From JAJYSO01 sp964451785 (GTDB lineage Bacteria; Bacteroidota; Bacteroidia; Flavobacteriales; Flavobacteriaceae): a DNA stretch of 64,000 nt. Shown one piece after another: positions 24,858 to 33,267 of this stretch; position 1 is the first letter of the stretch, and each line of letters starts with the position of its first letter. The stretch spans positions 16,106-80,105 of the forward strand of contig CAYVJG010000010.1 in assembly GCA_964451785.1 (NCBI GenBank), given 5' to 3'. The translations under genes were made by a program, and so were the position numbers. The notes below the pieces were generated by a model. That model ran no database searches, was not told where the DNA came from, and was given only the letters and a program-made list of their open reading frames with translations.

Positions 24858-27278
24858 ATGAGGAAAAGTAGCCTGTGTATAGTGTTAATGTGTTTAGAAA
24901 TCTGGGGAATAACTCAGCAATTGCTGTATGCCCAAGAAGGATTTGGTACGCAATCGCCTAGCAAAGCCACAGTGATTGAGTTGAAATCATCACAAAGAGG
25001 CATGTTGATTCCGCGTGTAGAACTTGTCAAAACTAATCAATTTACACCGCCAATTATTGGCGAATCTTCTACAGACGAAGCTAAAGTAAATGCCCTTTTA
25101 GTATTTAATACCGCCACACAAAATGATGTCACGCCCGGATTTTACTACTGGTCAACAGCAGATATGCAATGGCAGCGATTACTAGCCACTCCTGATGGTC
25201 AAGATTTGCAAATAGAACCTTGGTTTGTGCAGCAAACAACTGATCAGGCGTCGGCTAACACGCAGAATATTTATCTGATGGGAACAGTGGCTATTCAAAA
25301 AGATTCGGCATTAGCTGGGGCGAGTTTGGATGTCAAGGGAGCCATGGTTGGTGGCGAAGCAAACGATACGATAAACGTTGGAACAAATAGTGTAGCTTAT
25401 GGCTGGGCAGTAGAAGCTAGTGGAAACAATGCCACGGCCATTGGTTATGGAAGTTCGGCACAAGGTGATGGCGCATTTGCAGGTGGCGGCTATGTGGATG
25501 AAACTGACAACAATCATCCTTATCCTGGCGGACAGGCTTTGGGAGTGAGTACTTTGGCCTTTGGATATGAAACTGTAGCTGATGCAAATTATGCGATTGC
25601 CTTGGGCTATAAAACTAAAGCACTGGCTAATTATGGATTTAGTGTAGGTCGCGATAACATTGTCGATGGCACAGCCTCAATGGCCATAGGCAGAGATAAC
25701 CAAGCTTCAGGAAGCTATGCTGTAGCCTTAGGAAGAAACACACAAGCTGAAGGATTTAAGGCTTTTACCATGGGCAACTTTTTAACTGCAAAAACACAAT
25801 TAGAAGCGGTTTTTGGTCGGTTTAATGTATTGTTTTCAGGCAACACCATTAATGCCTGGCATCCTGATGATCCTCTTTTTGTCATTGGAAATGGCTATAA
25901 AAATTCAGAAGAAGGAGAACCTCCTCATCGTCATAATGCGGTTACTGTACTTAAAAAAGGATGGGTAGGCATAGGAATAGACGGTGATGACGATTCAGCA
26001 AAACCTACTGAAATGCTCGATATTGGATCAGGCAATTTGCGTGTACGTGAGTTGCCTGCGCAGCTTGGCAATTCTACTGATAGTTTGGTAGTGGTCGATG
26101 AAAACGGCATTCTAAAGTCTTATCCCCAATCGGCCCTGAAATCTACAGGACCTTGGTTTTTACAAGGACAAAATATACCGGCTATAGCCAATACTGATAG
26201 TATTTATATTAAGGGGGCCGTTGCTATTGGTAAACAAGAAGTAGTGCATAATGCAACTGATTTGTCGTATGCTAAATTAGATGTACAGGGTGCTATTCGC
26301 GGTGGTATTCAGCATCAATCTGGGGCGAGTACGCAGATCGGGCAGTACTCTATTGGCGTAGGAAAGTACGTTGAGGCTAGTGGCAATTATACCGCAGCAT
26401 TTGGCTATAAATCTACGGCTTCTGGTGAAGGGAGTTTTGCTGGAGGAGGAGCTGATGCGGAAGTTGGAGGAGAGGCTACCGGAAAAAATGCGTTTGCTTT
26501 TGGCTATCACACTGTAGCTTCAGGAGACTATGCAGTGGCAATGGGTACCGGTACACATGCCGAAAGCAATTATGCGGTGGCGTTAGGGCACTCCACTGAA
26601 GCTTCCGGAAACGCCGCCGTGGCTTTAGGTCAAGATACTAAAGCTTTTGGAAATTACAGTCTTGTTGCCGGCAGATACTTACAGGCTAAAGCAGCATACC
26701 AAACCGTGCTAGGACGCTATAATGAATTGACAACTGTTGGTAGTGAAACCCAATGGATTTCTACCGATCCGCTGTTTCAAATTGGGAATGGCTCAAGCGC
26801 TTCTAATCGTTCAAACGCTTTGACTATTCTTAAAAATGGTTGGGTAGGAATAGGCGTTTCAACTCCTAGTGGTTCTGAAAAACTTTTTGTTAATGGCAGT
26901 ATTAGTACTATAAGTTCGGCTTACCCTGATTATGTATTTCTGAAATATTACACTGATCAAGAGTCGATTGATTTTACCTACCAATTTTTGAGTTTAGAGC
27001 AGATAGAGGCTTACCTAAAACAGGAACACCATCTTCCCGGTATACCAGGAATAGAAGAACTTAAAAAGACTGCGGATGGGCAGTATATTTTTAGCCTTTC
27101 TCAGCTCAGTATTAAATCGCTTGAAAAAATAGAAGAACTTTACTTACATCTTATTGAATCACACCATATTCAACACCAATTAGCAGGGCGAATTGATCAA
27201 TTAGAAGAAGAAAATAGGCGGTTAAAACAAAGACTTCATCGCCTTGAAGTTAAAGTCAGCCAAGCTTTACAACGATGA
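24858..27278 (+). CDS. Large fibre-like adhesin with two YadA-type head-repeat blocks
   Basis: 806 aa. Signal peptide, then the GIGT-type module (QEGFGTQSPSKATVIELKSS, RGMLIPRVEL). Two blocks of left-handed head repeats of the A-x-G-x-x-T/S-x-A-x-G-x-x-A-x-A-x-G type follow at about 171-324 and 498-622 (for example YAVALGRNTQAEG and YAVALGHSTEASG). The blocks look like an internal duplication, each followed by a short WVGIG segment. The end (about 689-806) holds PDYVFLKYYTD, HHLPGIPGIEELK and a coiled coil (IDQLEEENRRLKQRLHRLEV), as in phage-fibre-like proteins of Bacteroidota. It probably forms a trimer on the surface. It overlaps the next gene by four bases. Confidence 0.75.
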   Translation: MRKSSLCIVLMCLEIWGITQQLLYAQEGFGTQSPSKATVIELKSSQRGMLIPRVELVKTNQFTPPIIGESSTDEAKVNALLVFNTATQNDVTPGFYYWSTADMQWQRLLATPDGQDLQIEPWFVQQTTDQASANTQNIYLMGTVAIQKDSALAGASLDVKGAMVGGEANDTINVGTNSVAYGWAVEASGNNATAIGYGSSAQGDGAFAGGGYVDETDNNHPYPGGQALGVSTLAFGYETVADANYAIALGYKTKALANYGFSVGRDNIVDGTASMAIGRDNQASGSYAVALGRNTQAEGFKAFTMGNFLTAKTQLEAVFGRFNVLFSGNTINAWHPDDPLFVIGNGYKNSEEGEPPHRHNAVTVLKKGWVGIGIDGDDDSAKPTEMLDIGSGNLRVRELPAQLGNSTDSLVVVDENGILKSYPQSALKSTGPWFLQGQNIPAIANTDSIYIKGAVAIGKQEVVHNATDLSYAKLDVQGAIRGGIQHQSGASTQIGQYSIGVGKYVEASGNYTAAFGYKSTASGEGSFAGGGADAEVGGEATGKNAFAFGYHTVASGDYAVAMGTGTHAESNYAVALGHSTEASGNAAVALGQDTKAFGNYSLVAGRYLQAKAAYQTVLGRYNELTTVGSETQWISTDPLFQIGNGSSASNRSNALTILKNGWVGIGVSTPSGSEKLFVNGSISTISSAYPDYVFLKYYTDQESIDFTYQFLSLEQIEAYLKQEHHLPGIPGIEELKKTADGQYIFSLSQLSIKSLEKIEELYLHLIESHHIQHQLAGRIDQLEEENRRLKQRLHRLEVKVSQALQR

Positions 27279-28486
27279 AAAAAAGTTGTTTATCAATACT
27301 GTTGTACTGGCTGATTGCTAGTGGATATGCGCAAATTGTCAATCGCGGAGTGGCTTACTTGAGTTCGGGAGAAACTTGTGTGATGCTGAGTGATTTTAAA
27401 AATGCAAGCCAAGCCAAATTTATCAATGATGGGCGATTGTATTTTTATGCTGATTTTACTAATGCAGGGCAGTTTGACTATTATGGAGAAACAGGAAAAA
27501 ACTATTTTGTAGCTTCAAAATTACAAGAGCTGGTAAGTTTGTCAGAAAGTAACTTTTACCAATTGATTTTAAACAACAACACACAGCCTATTGCAGTTGT
27601 GTTAGATGGAAATATTTGGGTGCAATCCATTCAATTTATCAATGGAATTTTACAAAATCGCCAAGCAGGAGGAACTATTTACATCCTCAATAACGGAACA
27701 GCACAAGGCGCCTCTCATCAGAGTTTTATAGATGGTAGAGTAACGAAACTAGGGCACGAATACTTTGTATTTCCCGTTGGACATCGACAGGCTTATAGAC
27801 CGATAATTGTCGATGACGCGCAGCAAGAACATCAGATTGAAAGTACCTATTTTAGAACATCGCCCAATCCAAATTTTCCAACTCTGCATAAACAAACAAG
27901 TATTACCGCGGTAGATGCGGCAGAATTCTGGAAAATTTCTAGTGAGCAACTTTTGCAAAATAAGCGTTTAATCGCCTTGACCTATTCGCCTTTAACAACT
28001 CCTCAACCCTTTATTGAAGCAGCTTCTCATAATAATTTGGTGATTGTACAATGGAATGAAAGTAAACAGATTTGGGAAAATAGAGGCGGTACAGTTTATC
28101 TAAATAAACACATGGTTATGGCTGCCGTTGACAAATGGGGAATCTTTACGTTAGGGCGAATACGTCAAAATACTGCGCCTTGTCCCATTGAAGTATTTAA
28201 TTTGATTGAATTAACAGCAGTCAATAAAAATACACATTTACGTATCATTTCTGATTGTGCAGAAATTGTGAAAGTCAGTGTGTTTAATCGTTGGGGCAGA
28301 ACAGTTTTTGAAACGGAACACTACGGGAGAAAAGGCGAAGTCTTTTCGGGTTATGCCAATGTAACTGGCGTTTTGAAAAAACAACATCACTTGCCAATAG
28401 GGACTTATTTTTACATCATCAGGTATACGGTGAATGGAGATCAGGATCATCAACATCAGAAAGTAGGCTACCTCTATTTGAACTAA
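27275..28486 (+). CDS. T9SS type B sorting-domain surface protein
   Basis: 403 aa with a signal peptide (MKKSCLSILLYWLIASGYAQ). The C-terminal 95 residues match the gliding-motility-associated C-terminal domain (CHU_C/TIGR04131): VSVFNRWGRTVFETEHYG, FSGYANVTGV, LPIGTYFYIIRY and GYLYLN. This type B signal directs export by the type IX secretion system and usually needs a PorP/SprF-like partner, which is the next gene. The N-terminal part (NRGVAYLSSGETCVMLSD) is beta-rich with no recognised domain. It overlaps the adhesin gene (ATGA) and precedes the PorP/SprF gene by four bases. Confidence 0.85.
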   Translation: MKKSCLSILLYWLIASGYAQIVNRGVAYLSSGETCVMLSDFKNASQAKFINDGRLYFYADFTNAGQFDYYGETGKNYFVASKLQELVSLSESNFYQLILNNNTQPIAVVLDGNIWVQSIQFINGILQNRQAGGTIYILNNGTAQGASHQSFIDGRVTKLGHEYFVFPVGHRQAYRPIIVDDAQQEHQIESTYFRTSPNPNFPTLHKQTSITAVDAAEFWKISSEQLLQNKRLIALTYSPLTTPQPFIEAASHNNLVIVQWNESKQIWENRGGTVYLNKHMVMAAVDKWGIFTLGRIRQNTAPCPIEVFNLIELTAVNKNTHLRIISDCAEIVKVSVFNRWGRTVFETEHYGRKGEVFSGYANVTGVLKKQHHLPIGTYFYIIRYTVNGDQDHQHQKVGYLYLN

Positions 28487-28490
28487 ACAA

Positions 28491-29420
28491 ATGATAAATC
28501 GCGCGCTTACATATTGTCTTTTGTGTTTTATTTGCTTTTTTAGCAGAAGCTTTTCCGTTGCTCTAGCCCAGCAAGATAGCCAATATACGCAGTATATTTA
28601 CAACACGATGAGCATTAACCCGGCTTACACGGGTGGAAGAGGGCGTTTGTCGGTATTGGCTGTATACCGCCAGCAATGGACAGGCATTCCGGGAGCTCCA
28701 CAAACCTTAAATGTAAGCGCCCATTCTCCAGTCGGTAAACTAGGTAGAATAGGCTTGGGCGTTGAATTTACATCAGATAAAATAGGACCTGCCTCTAGGA
28801 CGAAGATGGCTGGAAATTTCTCGTATCTCATAGATTTTAATCGCCAATTTTATATCAGTTTTGGACTCAAAGCAGGGGGACGGAACCTGTCTTTAGATCC
28901 ACAAAAATTACACATTTACGACGAGCACAATTTGAGCCTTAAACCGCGAGATACTTGGGAGCCGCTCATTGGCATCGGACTTTATTTTTATACAAAATCC
29001 TGGTATCTGGGACTGTCAACGCCCAATTTTTTACACACAACAACTTATGATGCGATTAAGCGCTCTGTGTTGTCACGTTCCACGCATCTTTATCTTATTG
29101 GTGGTTATTACTGGCCGGTGAGTAGGAGTGTTGTGCTCAAACCTTCTTTTTTGATTAAAGCGGTTTCTGGGGCACCTTTGAGTGTAGATGTTGCACTGAA
29201 TACAGTGTGGTATAAACGTCTAGTGTTAGGAGTCGATTACCGTTGGAAGGCTGCTGTTGTGGCACTGGCAGGCTTCCAAATTTCTTCTAGCATCATGATA
29301 GGCTATGCTTATGATTATACCACTTCTGAGTTGACGCACTACAGTAGTGGTTCACATGAAATTTTCTTGCGTTTTGAGTTAAAGCCTCGGCATGCTTGGC
29401 AGCAAGAACGTTTCTTTTAA
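28491..29420 (+). CDS. PorP/SprF-family outer-membrane protein
   Basis: 309 aa with a signal peptide and the opening QQDSQYTQYIYNTMSINPAY, followed by RGRLSVLAVYRQQWTGIPGA, the defining start of the PorP/SprF family. The rest is beta-barrel-like (14 strands or so) and has the family's KPSFLIKAVSGAPLSVDVAL strand region. PorP/SprF proteins help type B cargo pass the T9SS and anchor at the surface (established for SprF and SprB). It is the last gene of the operon and stops five bases before the convergent flavoprotein gene. Confidence 0.9.
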   Translation: MINRALTYCLLCFICFFSRSFSVALAQQDSQYTQYIYNTMSINPAYTGGRGRLSVLAVYRQQWTGIPGAPQTLNVSAHSPVGKLGRIGLGVEFTSDKIGPASRTKMAGNFSYLIDFNRQFYISFGLKAGGRNLSLDPQKLHIYDEHNLSLKPRDTWEPLIGIGLYFYTKSWYLGLSTPNFLHTTTYDAIKRSVLSRSTHLYLIGGYYWPVSRSVVLKPSFLIKAVSGAPLSVDVALNTVWYKRLVLGVDYRWKAAVVALAGFQISSSIMIGYAYDYTTSELTHYSSGSHEIFLRFELKPRHAWQQERFF

Positions 29421-29424
29421 AGGG

Positions 29425-30558
29425 TTATTTGACCGTAGCCATAGGCGAAAGCAGGTAGTGTTGACCTGCCACCACAAGGTCACGCCATACTTTGTTGAGT
29501 TCTGAATCGTCATATAAAATGGTCATTCCACACATTTTAAATAATTGATGTAGCATATCTTGTGCTGTTTGTGCGGCTAAACGTGCGGCTTGGTTGAGGT
29601 CTTGTAACTGTTGTATTGAAGCTTGCTGCTTTTGTGTGTGAGCATTCCAAGTTTCATTTAAAATTTTGTAAAAATCTGTGCGTCTGTTGAGTAGGGTGGA
29701 TTTACAAGTCTCATAAGTTGTTAATACAATTTCTTGTTTAGCCAAGACTTGCTGACTGTGTAAAGGAATTTTAGAAAGAATGAGTTCTTCAAATAATTCT
29801 AAAAAATGAATCCCTATACCTAATGGCATGCAGGCCATGTTGACAACGGCCAAAGTGTCAAAGGGAAATTTAAAAATAGGTGCATCGGCAAAATCAGAAG
29901 GGTTTAATAAGTTGAATACATGTTCATGAGGGACAAAACTGTTTTTAACCTCAAAATCATTGCTGTTAGTGGCTTTTAGTCCAGAAACATTCCACGTAGA
30001 GTGAATTTTTACCTGATCAGCCGGAAAAATAAAAGATTTGAAAACCTGGTTTTCGCCTTGCATAATCGCTTCACCTTGTTGATTAAACAGTTTGCAATTA
30101 GCCGTAAAATGTGTAGCGTGTAAAGAACCACTGGCGTATTTCCAATAGCCATTGACGCGGTATCCGCCGTCTGTCTCATAAGCCTCACCTGTAGTGGCAC
30201 CACTACCGGCGCACCAAGTTTCGGCAGACGTAAAAATGTTTTTAGCAGCTTTTTTAGAAAGGTATCCCGAAAAAAGATTAGCTCCGGCTCCTAAGTTTAC
30301 ACACCAACCTACATTGCCATCGGCATAAGCTAAGGCTTCAAAAAAATGAACAATGTGCGGTAAATCCCAGGCGAGTCCTGCACAACTAGTGGGCTCCATG
30401 ATTTTTAACCAACTTTTACGGTATATTAGGTCTAAAACTTCGGGTGATAATCGTGCATTAATCTCTGTTTCAGCGGAGTGGTTCCTGATGGTGTCAATTT
30501 GTTTGTTAGAGACTACTGAGTGATAAAGTGCAGAAAAATCAGTGGTGAGTTCAGTCAT
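29425..30558 (-). CDS. Acyl-CoA dehydrogenase-like flavoprotein
   Basis: 377 aa with the acyl-CoA dehydrogenase layout: N-terminal helices (about 25-110), a beta domain with GGYRVNGYWKYASGSLHATH (flavin-contacting W-x-Y/F-x-S/T-G), then a C-terminal helical bundle ending RDLVVAGQHYLLSP. The lack of a clear catalytic Glu and the WKYASGS motif are nearer to the flavin monooxygenase branch (HsaA-like) than to true dehydrogenases. Substrate and partner reductase are unknown. It is convergent with the PorP/SprF gene and does not belong to that operon. Confidence 0.7.
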   Translation of the reverse strand: MTELTTDFSALYHSVVSNKQIDTIRNHSAETEINARLSPEVLDLIYRKSWLKIMEPTSCAGLAWDLPHIVHFFEALAYADGNVGWCVNLGAGANLFSGYLSKKAAKNIFTSAETWCAGSGATTGEAYETDGGYRVNGYWKYASGSLHATHFTANCKLFNQQGEAIMQGENQVFKSFIFPADQVKIHSTWNVSGLKATNSNDFEVKNSFVPHEHVFNLLNPSDFADAPIFKFPFDTLAVVNMACMPLGIGIHFLELFEELILSKIPLHSQQVLAKQEIVLTTYETCKSTLLNRRTDFYKILNETWNAHTQKQQASIQQLQDLNQAARLAAQTAQDMLHQLFKMCGMTILYDDSELNKVWRDLVVAGQHYLLSPMATVK

Positions 30559-30718
30559 TTTTAATGAAATTTTAGAAGAATCAAATTACCTAAAAAATCT
30601 GTTGAAACACAACTAATACCTGCGAAAATAAAAGCTGAATTAGTCTTGTCAATACACAAAAAAAGCAACCAAACCAGAAAGATTTGATTGCTTGTCATAA
30701 AATATATGTTCAGCTGTT
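30559..30718. other. Intergenic stretch before MITE copy 1
   Basis: Part of a 321-bp gap. It contains the promoter region of the minus-strand flavoprotein gene and an AT-rich sequence (AAAAGCAACCAAACCAGAAA) with no gene. The MITE fills the rest. Confidence 0.4.
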
Positions 30719-30719
30719 A

Positions 30720-30879
30720 TACGGAAATGATTTTTAAAATAGACTAAATATTTTGTCGTTAAAATTTCAAAGGTCAAGGCAAAAAGCACAGGCATAGCCA
30801 TAGCTATGACGAGCATTTATAACGCAGAGATTTGTAATTTTAGCAGGAAGATTGGTCCATTTTGAATGTCACTTCCGTA
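30720..30879. mobile_element. MITE-like palindromic element, copy 1 (160 bp)
   Basis: The ends TACGGAAATGA and TCACTTCCGTA are inverted repeats that extend, with mismatches, over about 29 bp and loosely along both 80-bp arms around a CATAGC-N4-GCTATG centre. TTA flanks it on both sides (30717-30719 and 30880-30882) as a 3-bp target duplication, TAA on the minus strand. The right TTA is exactly the stop codon of the GH20 gene. Copy 2 at 42642 is the same element with a 7-bp deletion. It has no coding capacity, so a transposase must act in trans. Confidence 0.8.
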
Positions 30880-32898
30880 TTAGTTGACTGTTTTTTCTAC
30901 CGCTGAAAACGGCTTATACGGATTGAGGTTAAAGGTGAAATTTCCGTAGGAATCGGTTCCCTTAACTCCGCGTACTTTAGCTTTTAAGGTATAAGTAGCC
31001 TTAGCGTCGTAGTTGTCGACTTTCAAATTAAAATAGAAAGGTTTTACCTTGTTGGTTCCCCTAAATTTGTCAGCAATGGCATGGTGTGCGTCTTCGCTGA
31101 TGAGCTTGCCATTTTTGTAAAGTTGAACCCCATCAATTTCGAGGAAATTTTTTCCTTTAGTAAAGAAAAATCCGGCTACAGCGCGGCCATCGGTATAAAT
31201 TTGCTGGGTTACATCATAGCTGATGGTTTTATAAGTTGAACTGATATCGTCAGGAGACCAGGTGTCAACAATAAATCCGCCCTTGTGATAGTATGGGACT
31301 TTAAGAAGATCCAAGCGATTTTTTTCGCGGTCCAGTCTGTCTTGAAAATTGGTATAGTTGAGATTATCTGGTGTTGTCCAACCGATTTCAGACACGGCTA
31401 ATAAACGTGGAAAAACGTGAACACTTAGCGTTTTGACTTCTTGGGCTAGGGCTGTCCACATGTTAGCTTGCACGCCTAAAACTAATTTTTCCTCATCGGC
31501 TGTAAGTCCTGCGGAAGGGTTGTAGTTGTACACGCGTTCAATTGAGTTAATTTGCGGATAAGCCAAATCACTTGGTGTACCATCATTTCTGTTGGCTTGA
31601 GTGATATCAAAATACAGATGAGAGGAAGGTGTTGCTACAGCCTTAAAGCCATTACTTGTGGCTTCTTTCATAGCTCGCGCTCCCAGCCAGCTCATAATAG
31701 CGGTAGATTTTGGTAGGTTTTCATCGTCTTGTAAAATATCATTCCAGCCGATAGGTTTTTTACCTAAATCTTCAAAAATGTTAATGAGGCGTCCCACAAA
31801 ATAGCTTTGCATTTCGCCAAAGCCTTTTAGGTTATGCGCTTTCATAAAAGCTTGCACATGTGACGAATTATCCCACAATTTGTGTTGCACTTCGTCTCCG
31901 CCAAAATGAATGTATTCCCCCGGAAAAAGCGCTGCAATTTCAGTAAAGACATTGCGTAAAAAGGTGTAGGTTTCTTCCTTGGTTGGATCTAAAGTGTTAG
32001 GTGTAAATTGATTACCCCAATAGCCCCATGAAGAAACAAAAGGAAAGACGTAATGAGGTGATAAATTATCATTGACAGCCAATTCTGGTTTAACTAAAAG
32101 CACAGGCCAAGTATGCCCGGGAACATCAATTTCAGGGATAATGGTGATATTTCGTTTTTGGGCGTAGGCAACAATTTCTTTAATTTCTTTTTGCGTGTAA
32201 TAGCCACTGCGTTTTGCCGGTTGATTTTCGCTTTTGTCAAAAACGGTAGCTATTGGAGAAGTGAGTTCAGGGTATTTTTTGATTTCAATGCGCCAGCCTT
32301 GGTCGTCAGTTAGGTGCCAGTGGAACGTATTCATTTTATACATGGCCATTATATCGAGGAATTTTTTAACGACATCAACCGAATAAAAGGTTCTGCTGAC
32401 ATCCAACATAAATCCACGCCATGCATAACGCGGTTGATCTTTAATCACTACACCGGGTAGTGTCCAATCGGCTTGTTTTACTTTTTTATCAGCATCAATA
32501 GCTAGCGGGAGTAATTGACGTAAGCTTTGCGTAGCATAAAATAAACCCGCAGCAGTCTTTCCTTTTAAGAGTACGAGGTTTTTGTCAATTTTGATGAGAT
32601 AACTTTCAGAATCTTTTAAATCTAATGTTGGGTCGACTTGAAAGACAATGATATTTTGATTTTTATCATCTTTTTCCTTGAGCTTAAAATTTGAAGCTTC
32701 GCGTAGTTGAGAGAGGAAAGGCTGTAGTTCTTCTTGATTGACAGCTCCTCTAAACTGAATACTGGTACGCTTGTTTAATTCAAAATTTGTGGAAAGCGGT
32801 TTTACACTCTGCGGTTGAGGAATAATAGAGATTTCTTGAGCAAAAGACCAATTGACGGTTAAGGTCAAAATACATAAATATAAAATGTTTCTTTTCAT
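30880..32898 (-). CDS. Beta-N-acetylhexosaminidase, GH20
   Basis: 672 aa. Signal peptide MKRNILYLCILTLTVNWSFA, an N-terminal GH20b domain (about 25-140), the catalytic TIM barrel (about 145-500), and a C-terminal beta region (about 540-670). The catalytic pair is in YIHFGGDEVQHKLW (Asp-Glu near residue 330), and RGFMLDVSRTFY and TFHWHLTDDQGW are typical. It releases terminal GlcNAc or GalNAc from glycans in the periplasm or at the surface. It is divergent from a GH95 fucosidase. Its stop codon TAA coincides with the target duplication of a MITE. Confidence 0.93.
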   Translation of the reverse strand: MKRNILYLCILTLTVNWSFAQEISIIPQPQSVKPLSTNFELNKRTSIQFRGAVNQEELQPFLSQLREASNFKLKEKDDKNQNIIVFQVDPTLDLKDSESYLIKIDKNLVLLKGKTAAGLFYATQSLRQLLPLAIDADKKVKQADWTLPGVVIKDQPRYAWRGFMLDVSRTFYSVDVVKKFLDIMAMYKMNTFHWHLTDDQGWRIEIKKYPELTSPIATVFDKSENQPAKRSGYYTQKEIKEIVAYAQKRNITIIPEIDVPGHTWPVLLVKPELAVNDNLSPHYVFPFVSSWGYWGNQFTPNTLDPTKEETYTFLRNVFTEIAALFPGEYIHFGGDEVQHKLWDNSSHVQAFMKAHNLKGFGEMQSYFVGRLINIFEDLGKKPIGWNDILQDDENLPKSTAIMSWLGARAMKEATSNGFKAVATPSSHLYFDITQANRNDGTPSDLAYPQINSIERVYNYNPSAGLTADEEKLVLGVQANMWTALAQEVKTLSVHVFPRLLAVSEIGWTTPDNLNYTNFQDRLDREKNRLDLLKVPYYHKGGFIVDTWSPDDISSTYKTISYDVTQQIYTDGRAVAGFFFTKGKNFLEIDGVQLYKNGKLISEDAHHAIADKFRGTNKVKPFYFNLKVDNYDAKATYTLKAKVRGVKGTDSYGNFTFNLNPYKPFSAVEKTVN

Positions 32899-33267
32899 AT
32901 AAGGTTATTCTTAGGGAGTTGATTTTGAGATTATGGCAATATATCTTTATTTTTTATACTTATAAATACAAAATATTTATTTAACATAAAAGAATTAATA
33001 ATTTTAGCTGATAGGGGACTTCTCTAGCCAATAGAGGTGAAAATATATTATTTAAATTTTGATTATTAGTGATTTATGAATTTTGTAATTGAATTTATAG
33101 TACAGGTTTAATTGTGATTTTGTCATAAAAAGAAAACTATTTTTACGATAAATGGGCTGTAACCGTTTTTAAAATAGGATTTTTTATCTACTAAGCTAAT
33201 AAAAAAATGTATTTTTAACCCATTGTGAGTGGGAGGTAGTGATTGGATAATAAGAATAAATGTCAAT
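32899..33267. other. Divergent promoter region between GH20 and GH95 genes
   Basis: 369 bp, very AT-rich, holding the promoters of both glycosidases. I see no clear TTG-N19-TAnnTTTG pair and no palindrome that would mark a shared regulator. Confidence 0.45.
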
